Notes: a model not told the origin generated them from the letters alone. 64,000 bases of DNA from Alphaproteobacteria bacterium (GCA_028277405.1 JANQGH010000022.1:1-64000); one strand, 5' to 3'. Counted from the stretch's first letter, positions 38,197-47,391 are shown. A program made the numbers and translations.

Positions 38197-39202
38197 TAGC
38201 GAGAGCAGAACCGGGGAAATCCCGGCGAAGGCCTCTGCTGAGAAGTTTCGTCCCCTCGATCTTCTTATTCAGTACAATTTCGTCGCGATCTTTCTGGTCG
38301 TCGTCATCATTGCATCGCTGCTGTCCGAGAATTTCCTGACCTTCACCAACATCGCCAACCTGATTCAGCAGGCGGCGGTGGTTGGTGTCGTGGCGGTCGG
38401 CATGACCTTCGTCATCCTGACCGCCAACATCGACCTGTCCGTCGGCAGCGTCGTGGCCTTTGCCGGGATGGTCGTGGCTCTCCTGCTGGCGGCCGGCGTC
38501 AATCCGGTCTTGGCGGTCGTTCTGACCCTGGTCATTGGGGCCGCTGCCGGGGCGTCGATGGGGGCGATTTCCGCCTTTGCCGGGGTGCCCAGCTTTATCG
38601 TCACCCTGGCCGGTCTCGTCTCATTTAGAGGGCTGACCTATCTCCTGACCGATGGCGTGCCGGTCAGTGGCCTGCCGGCCGGCTTTTCGTCGATCAGCTC
38701 GTCGATGATCCCTCTGTTTCCCGGCTTCAACCTGTCCTCCATGGGGTTGATCTTCATCGTCGCGGCGGTGCTCGCCGCCTTGATCCTGCGCCTGACGGTC
38801 TTCGGCGAATATGTCTACGCCACGGGCGGCAATCCCGAAGCGGCACGCCTGGCCGGCCTGCCGACGAAAAGGATCGTGGTTGCGGTGTTCGCGATCTCGG
38901 GCCTGATGTCCGCCCTGGGCGGCATCCTGCTGACCGCGCGCCTGCGCATCGGACAGCCGACGGCGGCCCAGGGCCTGGAGCTTGATGCGATCGCGGCGGT
39001 CGTGCTTGGCGGCACCAGCCTGTTCGGTGGCCGGGGCAGCGTCGTCGGAACGCTGTTTGCCGTCATGCTGCTGCAGGTTCTGCGCAACATCTTCAACCTT
39101 CTCGGCCTCGGCTCATTTTACCAGATGACGATCACCGGCGTGATCATCATCGCCGCCGTCCTGCTCAATCGCTTCCTCGACTTCAGGCGCGGACGCACAT
39201 AA
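38189..39202 (+). CDS. Sugar ABC transporter permease (RbsC type)
   Basis: A 337-residue inner membrane permease of the ribose/xylose type with about eight to ten helices. Family motifs include VAVGMTFVILTANIDLSVGS, VPSFIVTLAGLVSFRGLTYL, GEYVYATGGNPEAARLAGL and LGGTSLFGGRGSVVGTLFAV. It overlaps the ATPase gene by eight bases and closes the sugar operon. A degenerate GGCGG/CCGCC inverted repeat about 30-55 bases beyond the stop is too weak to call a terminator. Confidence 0.93.
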   Translation: MPDSESRTGEIPAKASAEKFRPLDLLIQYNFVAIFLVVVIIASLLSENFLTFTNIANLIQQAAVVGVVAVGMTFVILTANIDLSVGSVVAFAGMVVALLLAAGVNPVLAVVLTLVIGAAAGASMGAISAFAGVPSFIVTLAGLVSFRGLTYLLTDGVPVSGLPAGFSSISSSMIPLFPGFNLSSMGLIFIVAAVLAALILRLTVFGEYVYATGGNPEAARLAGLPTKRIVVAVFAISGLMSALGGILLTARLRIGQPTAAQGLELDAIAAVVLGGTSLFGGRGSVVGTLFAVMLLQVLRNIFNLLGLGSFYQMTITGVIIIAAVLLNRFLDFRRGRT

Positions 39203-39363
39203 GCAGTCCTTGCGGCACTATCGCGGGGTTGGCGGTTCGATCACAGGAGATAGCCGCCGATCGAGCCCTGATACGAGAAACAGATCAGCAATTGGGTGTT
39301 GCTGGGTCGGGAGACGCATTGTAAATTGTTTAATTAAGCGTCGGTTCAATAAATAGTATTGTT

Positions 39364-41301
39364 ATGGCCAAACGCTACCATTCAGCATATGCCATGAGGC
39401 GGGCCGAGCGTCGCCGGCTTCGGGTTTTTGCATCCGATCCCATGATTGGCCGTCGCGGGGTCTATCGCATTACCATCGACGTGGAAAACGAGAAGCTGGA
39501 ACCCGGTCCGCGCGGCCGGTTGGTGGAGGTTTGGGACTATGACACCGTCCACAACGTCTACTACGCGCCCGTCAATCTGGACGACGACAACCATCTGATG
39601 GAGGACGGGCTCGCACCCAACGAGTCCGATCCGCGGTTTCATCAGCAGATGGTCTATGCGGTGACAATGCGGGTGATCGAAACCGCAAGCCGCGCACTCG
39701 GCCGGCCGCTCAGCTTCTATCGCGGCAGGAGTACGCCGCGTCTGCGCATCCTTCCGCACGGTTTCCAGGGCGAAAACGCCTTCTTTGATCCCGACACCAA
39801 TGCCCTGATCTTCGGCTACTTCAAGGCGCGCGAGGAAGACGCCGGCCCCAATATTCCCGGTCAACTGGTCTTCACCTGCCTGTCCCATGACATCATCGCA
39901 CACGAGATGACGCACGCGATCGTGCATCGTCTCAGGCGCTACTTCATCGAGCCCACCAATGTGGATGTGCACGCCTTCCATGAGGGCTTTTCCGATATTG
40001 TCGCGATCCTGGTGAAGTTCACCTATCGCGACCTGGTGGCCGAACTCGTGCGGGGGTCGGGCGGTCAGCTGTGGGAGGCTGGCGTTCTCGTCGATGTGGC
40101 CCAGCAATTCGGCCTGGCGCGTGGCACGGGCGAGGCGCTGCGCAGTGCCTATGAAGAGGAGGAGCCGGACCCGACCCGTCTGGCCAGAACGACCGAGGCG
40201 CATGCGCGCGGCGCAATCCTGTTGGGCGCCGTATTCGACGGCTTTTTCGCCGCCTACAGGTCGCGCATTGGGGGCCTTTTGAAGATCGGCGATGGCGGCC
40301 GGATCGCGGGCGGCGACCTGCACCCCGACCTGGTCAAGCGCATTGCCAACGAGGTTACCCAGCTTGCCGATCGGGTCCTGCGCATGTGCTTTCGCGCGTT
40401 CGACTACATGCCGCCGATCGACGTCACGTTCAGCGACTTCCTGCGTGCGCTGGTCACCTCGGATTACGCGCTCGACCCGGAAGACCGGGACGAGCTTCGC
40501 TACCATCTGGTCGAAGGTTTCCGCCGGCGCGGCATCTATCCGCGCGGTGTCACGTCACTTGCCGAAGAATCGCTGCTGTGGCCGGAGGGAGAGAGCAATC
40601 TTCCGCGACTAAGTCCGGACGGTCGCGGACTTGCCCAGTCGTTTCTGGGCATGTCGGCACTGGCGCTGGACGAGTTGGCGCGCGGGCAACCGGTCCGTTC
40701 GCCAGACGTGGAGTTTGTGCCCGCATCGGACGCCCTTCTGCGGTTTCAGAAGGTCGAAGTGAACCTCGACGAAATGGACCAGGCGGGAACCGGAATAGAC
40801 GGCGAAACCGACGAGCTCGATGACGAGTTGAGAGATATGAGGTCCCGGGTTGCTGGGATGCTGCACGGATATGCGCAGGAAAACGCGCCGCGCCTTGGCC
40901 TTGCCGATCCCAACTCGTATCGGATTTCGATCGCCGGTTTTCACGCGATCCAGCGCCAGTCGAGAAGCGGTCGGCTGCTCATCGAATTTGTCGTTCAAGT
41001 GGTTCAGAAAGATGAGTCCAACCTGGACCAGCGTGGCGGGGTTCCCTTGCGCGCCGGGGCGACCATCGTATTCAGCGCGGACGGTGTTCCGCGCTATGTG
41101 ATTTCAAAGCCGATGCCGGGCATAGGCTGGGATGACGCCGATATGGCGGCCCATGCAGAGGACCGCGAAAGAGACTTCGACGACGTCCTGGCCTTGATGG
41201 ACAAGTTTGATCCGCGGATGGCCTTCGCGGATGGCGACTACGCGGCAAGGCGCATGCGCGTGCGCGCCGCCTATCGCTCGCTTCACGAGGGGCATGGCTG
41301 A
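39364..41301 (+). CDS. Cytoplasmic HExxH metallopeptidase-like protein, gluzincin type
   Basis: A 645-residue protein of unassigned function. Residues 177-211 read IIAHEMTHAIVH followed 22 residues later by HEGFSD: a zinc motif HExxH (180-184) plus a third glutamate ligand (207), the arrangement of thermolysin-like gluzincins (HELTH and NEAISD). No signal peptide, pro-domain or membrane segment is present, so it should act in the cytoplasm, unlike secreted M4 enzymes. The C-terminal 200 residues contain an acidic segment (DGETDELDDELRDMRSRVAG) and no recognised domain. There is no clear ribosome site, and an AT-rich region (39318-39363) abuts the ATG. Its stop overlaps the next start. Confidence 0.7.
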   Translation: MAKRYHSAYAMRRAERRRLRVFASDPMIGRRGVYRITIDVENEKLEPGPRGRLVEVWDYDTVHNVYYAPVNLDDDNHLMEDGLAPNESDPRFHQQMVYAVTMRVIETASRALGRPLSFYRGRSTPRLRILPHGFQGENAFFDPDTNALIFGYFKAREEDAGPNIPGQLVFTCLSHDIIAHEMTHAIVHRLRRYFIEPTNVDVHAFHEGFSDIVAILVKFTYRDLVAELVRGSGGQLWEAGVLVDVAQQFGLARGTGEALRSAYEEEEPDPTRLARTTEAHARGAILLGAVFDGFFAAYRSRIGGLLKIGDGGRIAGGDLHPDLVKRIANEVTQLADRVLRMCFRAFDYMPPIDVTFSDFLRALVTSDYALDPEDRDELRYHLVEGFRRRGIYPRGVTSLAEESLLWPEGESNLPRLSPDGRGLAQSFLGMSALALDELARGQPVRSPDVEFVPASDALLRFQKVEVNLDEMDQAGTGIDGETDELDDELRDMRSRVAGMLHGYAQENAPRLGLADPNSYRISIAGFHAIQRQSRSGRLLIEFVVQVVQKDESNLDQRGGVPLRAGATIVFSADGVPRYVISKPMPGIGWDDADMAAHAEDRERDFDDVLALMDKFDPRMAFADGDYAARRMRVRAAYRSLHEGHG

Positions 41302-42569
41302 TGCCGCCAAGGGGTCGAGCCGCCGGCGCGCAGGCCGTGTCGAAGTCCAAAGTGGTTGTCCGCATGTATCGCATCGGGTTCGGCGACTGTTTCTTGCTCT
41401 TGGTCCCCGATGGTGACCGGCACCGTCGCATCCTGATCGATTGCGGATCCATCAAACGGGACCCGCACCTCGACAAGGGCGCCGGCGCCGTCGCCAAGCA
41501 AGTCATCAAGGACGTTACCGACGACGACGGAACGCCGCGCATCGATGTCGTGATCGCGACGCACCGCCACAAAGACCATGTGGGCGGCTTTGCCGACGAT
41601 GTCTGGGACACGGTCGAGGTCGGCGAGGTGTGGCTGCCTTGGACCGAGTCCGAGGACGATCCGGCGGCAACCGGCCTTCGGGCGCTGCAGGATCGGCTTG
41701 CCGACCGGCTTGCGGCCAGGCTCATGGCTGTGAACAAGCCTTGGCTGGCCGAACTGGCGGCGAATGCCCGGTCGAACGCGGATGCCATGGCTCGCCTTAC
41801 GAGTGGTTTCAAAACCCGGGCACGTCATAAGCCCCGCTATCTCGGCGCGGGCGAGCACGATCCTAAAAAGATCGCTACGCCGCACCTGCCAGGCGTTGAC
41901 GTGCATGTCCTCGGGCCCCCGCGTGACGAGAGAGTTATCGGGCGGGAGTTGCCCCAGGACGATGGGGAGCTCTATCTGAGGCTCGGTGCCGATGCCGATC
42001 CGGTCGCGCCGCCCAGCCCCGATTTGATGCAGCCATTCGGCAACCAATGGGTTCTCGATTCGCCAAGCCACCAGTTGGAGGAACGCCATATCGCGATGCT
42101 GCGAGATGCCGTGCGCTTCGATCCGGAATCGGTGCTGGCCGCGATCGACGACGCGCTGAACAACACCAGCCTGATTTTGGTGTTTGAGGTCGGCGGCCGG
42201 TTCTTGCTGTTTCCGGGCGACGCCCAGTGGGGGCCGTGGCAGATGATCCTGGCGGATGACGAGGCCATCCGTCTTCTGCACAAGACGTCCTTCTACAAGG
42301 TCGGACACCATGCCAGCCACAACGCGACGCCCCGCGATTTCGTCGAGGCGGTAGTCGGCAAGGAAAGCGCTGAACCGCTTGCTGCGATGGTCTCAGTGAC
42401 GGAGCATGGCAGCTACAGCGATATCCCCCGCCAGCCGTTGATGGAGGCGCTTCGCCGCCGCTTCGATCATGTTGCCGTCAGCGACGTGAAAGGCGACCAG
42501 TCCGGTTTCACCCGGGCCACCAAGTGGTCGATCGACTTCGAGTTCGAGCCTGCATTACCTTTGGGGTGA
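41301..42569 (+). CDS. ComEC-like metallo-beta-lactamase-fold hydrolase
   Basis: A 422-residue protein with the metallo-beta-lactamase fold. MYRIGFGDCFLLLV opens the fold, the metal motif is THRHKDHVGG (His88, His90, Asp92, His93), and the later LILVFEVGGRFLLFPGD and KVGHHASHNAT match the soluble MBL domain of ComEC-type proteins. No membrane part is present. Substrate unknown: ComEC-like MBL proteins include nucleases and phosphodiesterases. The ATG shares one base with the peptidase stop (TGATG), implying coupled synthesis and joint function. Confidence 0.8.
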   Translation: MPPRGRAAGAQAVSKSKVVVRMYRIGFGDCFLLLVPDGDRHRRILIDCGSIKRDPHLDKGAGAVAKQVIKDVTDDDGTPRIDVVIATHRHKDHVGGFADDVWDTVEVGEVWLPWTESEDDPAATGLRALQDRLADRLAARLMAVNKPWLAELAANARSNADAMARLTSGFKTRARHKPRYLGAGEHDPKKIATPHLPGVDVHVLGPPRDERVIGRELPQDDGELYLRLGADADPVAPPSPDLMQPFGNQWVLDSPSHQLEERHIAMLRDAVRFDPESVLAAIDDALNNTSLILVFEVGGRFLLFPGDAQWGPWQMILADDEAIRLLHKTSFYKVGHHASHNATPRDFVEAVVGKESAEPLAAMVSVTEHGSYSDIPRQPLMEALRRRFDHVAVSDVKGDQSGFTRATKWSIDFEFEPALPLG

Positions 42570-42966
42570 ACGACGATCGTGCGGTCGAAGCGGTTTGGTG
42601 ACAGGCGCGCCGGCCTCGATCTAGGCACTTAGCGCCCCTTCAGGTGCCCATCACGGCGATGGCTGGATTGAACCGTGCGCGCTGCCACGTGACGACCTTG
42701 GTGGGTCTGCTCTGCGTTGCGGCACCAGCGCGCCGGGCCGGTGGCCATCAAAGGGGGGCAGCCAGAACTGCGACTCGCGGCTGCGTTTTGCGGCTGCCGC
42801 GCTGCCGACGCAGGTTTGCCACAGTTCAGGCAACAGTCGCCGATACGCTTACCCATCAGTGCGTTATCTCCCGTAGCTGCTCGCACAGCGAGTGTTCCGT
42901 TCGTGCCTGTCAATCCTGAAACCAGGCGCCGCACTGTTGCGGCGGCCAGATGCAAAGGTCCGACCC
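42570..42966. other. Spacer before the glucanase gene
   Basis: A 397-base stretch without a firm gene. A minus-strand frame from ATG 42856 to 42629 would encode about 75 residues starting MGKRIGDCCLNCGKPASAAR, with GGGAGA ten bases upstream; its cysteines hint at a zinc site but I cannot support it as a gene. No convincing promoter or terminator was found. Confidence 0.4.
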
Positions 42967-45900
42967 ATGCCTCTTTCCGAATCGTCGACCGCCGATCTCG
43001 ATGTCGTTCTGCGCGACAATTGGGGCAGCGGCATCGTCGTCGATCTGACCCTGACGGCCGAACAGTCGCTCAACGGCTGGACCATCGAGTTCGAGTATGA
43101 TGGCGACATCGTCAATATTTGGAATGCGCGCATCGTATCCCAGGTGGGCAACCGGTATGTGATCGAAAGCCTCGGCTACAACAGTGCGCTCGCCGCCGGC
43201 GCCTCGACCGGGTTCGGCTTTCAGGGCAGCGGCAGCGCGACCGAGATCACGCCGATCTCGATCAACGGCGATCCGTTCGACGGTGGCGGCGGGGGCGAAC
43301 CGGCACCTGACCCGCTGCCCACCGTCTCGGTCGGCGACGCGCTGGCGTCGGAAGAGGACGGGACGATCGCGTTCACGCTGACCCTGTCGGAGGCTGCCGC
43401 CGAGGACGTGGTGGTGAGCTACCAGACGGTGGCGGGATCGGCGGGCGCCGGCAGCGACTTCGTCGCCGCCCAGTCGCAGGTCGTGATCGCCGCCGGTCAG
43501 ACGACGGCCACGGTGACCATTCAGCTTGCCGACGACGAGACCCCCGAGGCGACCGAGCAGTTCGAGCTGCGCCTTGTCTCCGCCGACGGAGCCGACATCG
43601 CCGATGGCTCGGGCATCGGCCAGATCACCGACGGCGACACCGATCCGACTCCGCCGCCCGCTGCCGTGGTCTCGGTAGCTGATGCCAGCGTGACCGAGGG
43701 CGATCCGGGGGATGGCGGTTCCGGCGGCGGCACACCGTTGCCGGCTGGAAGCCTGATCGCGGACGGGCCGCTGTCGACTTCGGGCAACCAGATCGTCGAC
43801 GCGAACGGCAATCCGGTGCAGATCCGCGCGATCAACTGGTTCGGCGCCGAGAACGATGTGCGCGCGCCGCACGGGCTTTGGACGCGGCCGATGACCGACA
43901 TGATGGACCAGATGGTCGAGGAGGGGTTCAACGCCATCCGGCTGCCGTTCTCGGTCCAGAACATCTTGGAGAACCAGGTGGCCACGTCGGTCGCCGGCGA
44001 TCCCAGCCTGGTCGGCCTGACGACGCTGGAAATCTTCGACGAAATCGTCGCCTATGCCGAACAGATCGGCATCAAGATCATCCTCGACGCGCACCGGATC
44101 ACCCAGGGCAACGGCGCGGAAGGCATCTGGTATGCCGGCGGCTTTGACGAGGGCGACTGGATTGGCGCCTGGGAAATCCTGGCCGAACGCTATGGCGACA
44201 GCCCGGCGGTGATCGGCGCGGACCTGTTCAACGAGCCGCACCTGGGCACCTGGGGCACCGGCCAGCGGAACGATTGGGCGGCGGCGGCCGAGCAGGCGGG
44301 CAACGCCGTTCTGGACATCGCGCCCGACTGGCTGATCCTGGTCGAGGGCATCGGCAGCTATCAGGGCGACAATTACTGGTGGGGCGGCCAGCTTCAGGGT
44401 GTGCGCGACCGGCCGGTCGAGCTCAACGTCGACAACAAGCTGGTCTACTCGCCGCACGACTATCCGGCCTCGGTCTACCCGCAGCCCTGGTTCACCGATG
44501 GCTCGAACCTTTACAACGTCTTCCGCGATGCCTGGGGCTTCATCTATGAGGAGGAGATCGCCCCGATCCTGTTGGGCGAATTCGGCTCGCGGCTGGAAAC
44601 CCCGCTGGACCAGGCCTGGGCCGACGCGATCACGACCTATCTCGCCGGCGACTTCGATGGCGACGGGGTGAGCGACCTCGACCCGGGCGAGGTGGGGATG
44701 AGCTTCGCCTGGTGGTCCTGGAACCCCAACTCCGGCGACACGGGCGGCTATCTGCAAGATGACTGGCGGACGGTGCGGCAGAACGCAGCGGAGCTGCTCG
44801 ATCCGCTTCTGGACGGGGACGCGGCTGGCGATCCAGGGGGCGGCGGGCCGGTCCTCATCACCTTCGACGTGCTGCTGGACGCGCCGTCGACGGGCGTCAG
44901 CTACGCCTACGAAACCCGCGACGGCACGGCGACGGCGGGTGAGGACTATGTCGCCAGTTCCGGCACAGTCAGCTTCGCGGCCGGACAGCAGGCGGCGCAA
45001 ATCCAGATCGAGGTGTTGCCCGACAGCGATCTGGAGGGCGACGAGACGTTCAGCCTGGTTCTGTTCGATCTCGACGGCAGCGAGGTGGTCGCCACCGGCA
45101 CGATCGTCGATGACGACGCGGCGGGCGGCGATCCCGATCCTGTCGACCCGGACCCAGATCCCGACCCGGTCGATCCAGATCCCGACCCGGACCCCGGCCA
45201 TCATCACCCGGGCGCGTTCACCGACATCACCATCTGGGGCTCGTTCCACGGCTCCAGCAGCCATACCGGGCATGGCGATCTGGAAGGCGGGCGCACGGCA
45301 ATCACGACCGAGGCGCTGGTCGCCTATAACGGCCTGCGCAACTTCCTCGGCCTGGAAGACACCGCGCTCCAGACCATCGGCCAATGGGCGTTTGATAACG
45401 GCATGACCAACAACGGCCAGCCTTACGGCGATGATCTGTTCGGCGTTGGGCTGTTCTACGCGATGCAGGGCGCGAAGGTGGGCTGGATCCGCGACGACGC
45501 CTTCGATCCGCAGATCCTCGCCGACATCCAGCGCGAGGCCAGGCTGGGCGACGCCAGTGTCGTCATGGAGATGGTCGCGGATTACGGCCATGAAGGCTTC
45601 GCCGACTACCTCACGCAAAACGATCTCATCGACCATTTCGTGAACACACTGAAGATGGAGCCCCATTACGGCGGCTGGATGCATGGCCGCGTCCATGGCG
45701 GCCTGGTCTTCCCGGACGGCGAGGGCGCGCGCTCGCATGACGTGAACCATCTGACCGTGCTCAGTCACGACCAGACCCAGCCCTTCATGAACGACACCTT
45801 CGATTGGCCGCAATGGGCGGCGCTCAACGTGCCGCACCAAGACGTGATCGACTACTTCCAAAGCATGGTTGTGCTCGGCGATCCGCTGGGGGATGCGCTG

Positions 45901-46341
45901 CCCGCCGACGGCCAGCCGAATCCGCCGGTCGACCCCGACCCCGACCCGGATCCGGTGGATCCCAACCCCGATCCTGACCCGGTGGACCCGGACCCAACCG
46001 ATCCGCTGCCCGACGACGGTTCGGAGAGCCTCGACGCCCGGCTGAAGGTCGTCAATGACTGGGGCAGTGGCGCCGTCATCCACCTGGAGATCAGCAATGT
46101 CGACCAGTTCCAGTTCAACGACGGCTGGACCGTTGAATTCGATCTCGACCCGGACTGGATCTCCGGAAGTTGGAACAGCGACTGGAGCCCGACGAACGGT
46201 TCCGATGGCCTGACGGTCTCGGATGTTGGCTGGAACGGCTCGATCGGCGCCGGCCAGACCATTGCCGTTGGCTTCCAGCTCAACATCGGCAATTTGGACG
46301 AGGACGCCCTCAACGCGGATGCCGGCTTCCTTTTCCTCTGA
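42967..46341 (+). CDS. Multidomain GH5 glucanase with CBM2-like and Calx-beta modules
   Basis: An 1124-residue modular enzyme. Order: CBM2-like cellulose-binding module (1-105), Calx-beta (about 115-225), GH5 catalytic domain (about 262-620), second Calx-beta (about 630-720), DPDP linker, an unidentified histidine-rich domain (about 745-975), second DPDP linker, and a C-terminal CBM2-like module. The GH5 acid/base is Glu423 (DLFNEPHLGTW) and the nucleophile Glu538 (LLGEFGS). No signal peptide exists at this start or at the upstream in-frame ATG 42892, so type I secretion through the hydrophobic C terminus (GFLFL) is possible. Likely hydrolyses cellulose or another beta-glucan. Confidence 0.88.
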   Translation: MPLSESSTADLDVVLRDNWGSGIVVDLTLTAEQSLNGWTIEFEYDGDIVNIWNARIVSQVGNRYVIESLGYNSALAAGASTGFGFQGSGSATEITPISINGDPFDGGGGGEPAPDPLPTVSVGDALASEEDGTIAFTLTLSEAAAEDVVVSYQTVAGSAGAGSDFVAAQSQVVIAAGQTTATVTIQLADDETPEATEQFELRLVSADGADIADGSGIGQITDGDTDPTPPPAAVVSVADASVTEGDPGDGGSGGGTPLPAGSLIADGPLSTSGNQIVDANGNPVQIRAINWFGAENDVRAPHGLWTRPMTDMMDQMVEEGFNAIRLPFSVQNILENQVATSVAGDPSLVGLTTLEIFDEIVAYAEQIGIKIILDAHRITQGNGAEGIWYAGGFDEGDWIGAWEILAERYGDSPAVIGADLFNEPHLGTWGTGQRNDWAAAAEQAGNAVLDIAPDWLILVEGIGSYQGDNYWWGGQLQGVRDRPVELNVDNKLVYSPHDYPASVYPQPWFTDGSNLYNVFRDAWGFIYEEEIAPILLGEFGSRLETPLDQAWADAITTYLAGDFDGDGVSDLDPGEVGMSFAWWSWNPNSGDTGGYLQDDWRTVRQNAAELLDPLLDGDAAGDPGGGGPVLITFDVLLDAPSTGVSYAYETRDGTATAGEDYVASSGTVSFAAGQQAAQIQIEVLPDSDLEGDETFSLVLFDLDGSEVVATGTIVDDDAAGGDPDPVDPDPDPDPVDPDPDPDPGHHHPGAFTDITIWGSFHGSSSHTGHGDLEGGRTAITTEALVAYNGLRNFLGLEDTALQTIGQWAFDNGMTNNGQPYGDDLFGVGLFYAMQGAKVGWIRDDAFDPQILADIQREARLGDASVVMEMVADYGHEGFADYLTQNDLIDHFVNTLKMEPHYGGWMHGRVHGGLVFPDGEGARSHDVNHLTVLSHDQTQPFMNDTFDWPQWAALNVPHQDVIDYFQSMVVLGDPLGDALPADGQPNPPVDPDPDPDPVDPNPDPDPVDPDPTDPLPDDGSESLDARLKVVNDWGSGAVIHLEISNVDQFQFNDGWTVEFDLDPDWISGSWNSDWSPTNGSDGLTVSDVGWNGSIGAGQTIAVGFQLNIGNLDEDALNADAGFLFL
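45124..45201 (+). repeat. DPDP linker 1 of the glucanase
   Basis: Codons alternate for Asp and Pro with occasional Val (DPDPVDPDPDPDPVDPD type), forming a stiff acidic linker between the second Calx-beta module and the histidine-rich module. A second copy of the same repeat type occurs at 45925-46010. Confidence 0.75.
45925..46010 (+). repeat. DPDP linker 2 of the glucanase
   Basis: Same Asp-Pro repeat type as at 45124-45201, here separating the histidine-rich module from the C-terminal CBM2-like module. The two linkers mark the module borders. Confidence 0.75.
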
Positions 46342-46448
46342 TCCCGTGGAGCCGGGCAGCTCTCGAGTACCTGACGGGAGTTGGAGCATCTGGTGTCGGC
46401 CAACGCCGGCCTCGGCTCAGCTCACCCCAATTGCGGGCGGGGCCCTCT

Positions 46449-47288
46449 TCAAAGGATCTCGCGAAGGATCTCTTCTTGCCTCAGTTGGCGGAAGATCGAG
46501 AAACCTCTTTCGGCGATGCGTTTCCGTTCGTCGGGCGCCTTCAAAAAAGAGACACACTTTGACGTGAGGTCCTCGTAGTTGCACTGCGCTATGCCGTCCT
46601 TTACGGCGGTTAGGGCCTCGTCTTCTTGCGAGGTTTCGGACAGCACAAACTTTTTGTTCGCGAGGAGATAGGAAACGCGGACAATTTCGAAAATCTTCGT
46701 CGGATAGTGATGAACGTTGAGAACAATCTTCGCTCTGGCAATCATCGCGTCGCGTTCGCTGCCATAGACGTTGAACACCGCCCGACAATTATAGCCCATC
46801 TCGTTCAGTTTCTTGATGATCGAGGTTCTTCGCTCGCTCATAGACCCGTAGATCAGTACGTCGATGTCCTCTTCGACGGAGGGTAGTTTGCTCAGCGCCT
46901 CGACATAGCCGATGGCGCATTTCTTGCCGACGTGGACGCCGAACTTAGCGAGTGCCTCGATGTTTCGATCGGAGTAATCCCACACTTCGAATCGACGCAA
47001 AAGGTCGAAGTAAGCGTTAGTAAACATATAGTTTCCATCGTATATTTGCTCAAGATTGTACAGTATTGAGTCCGTAAGGATGAATGTATCGGGTATTGCC
47101 TGCAGGAGGTGTGGGCCAAGAATAATAGTCCGGCCTTTTCTTCTCTCCGGGCGTCTCGTTATAAACGATGTTTTTCCGAGGTTCTTAAGGCCCTGGTTTA
47201 GACTGAGGGCGATTTCGTCGAAGGCATGGGCATGCCGATACCCGGGCGGCGTGACGATCCAGATGCAGTAACTGTTGCTGGCAGGCAT
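46449..47288 (-). CDS. Glycosyltransferase-like protein, AT-rich
   Basis: A 279-residue protein resembling group-1/CgeB-like glycosyltransferases: an N-terminal Rossmann-like half (CIWIVTPPGYRHAHAFDEIA) and a C-terminal half with DVLIYGSMSERRTSIIKKLN, ARAKIVLNVHHYPTKIFEIV and the acidic FVLSETSQEDEALTAVKDGI near the usual nucleotide-sugar site. It is visibly richer in A and T than its neighbours, with more Lys, Ile and Asn, which suggests transfer from a different genome. No signal peptide. The acceptor is unknown. Confidence 0.7.
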   Translation of the reverse strand: MPASNSYCIWIVTPPGYRHAHAFDEIALSLNQGLKNLGKTSFITRRPERRKGRTIILGPHLLQAIPDTFILTDSILYNLEQIYDGNYMFTNAYFDLLRRFEVWDYSDRNIEALAKFGVHVGKKCAIGYVEALSKLPSVEEDIDVLIYGSMSERRTSIIKKLNEMGYNCRAVFNVYGSERDAMIARAKIVLNVHHYPTKIFEIVRVSYLLANKKFVLSETSQEDEALTAVKDGIAQCNYEDLTSKCVSFLKAPDERKRIAERGFSIFRQLRQEEILREIL

Positions 47289-47391
47289 GGAATCGCAGTC
47301 GCGTCGCTTGCGTCAGTCGACCAGCTTTGAGGCCGGACGTCGCGTCGTGCCTGCGTTGCTAGAACCAGGACGGCGAGATCGTATCAAGACC

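Noticed and set aside
42910-46389. An 1159-codon open frame on the minus strand opposite the glucanase
   Set aside because: It mirrors the glucanase codons in a GC-rich gene, with long low-complexity arginine/valine/aspartate translation and no motif; it is a shadow of the plus-strand gene.
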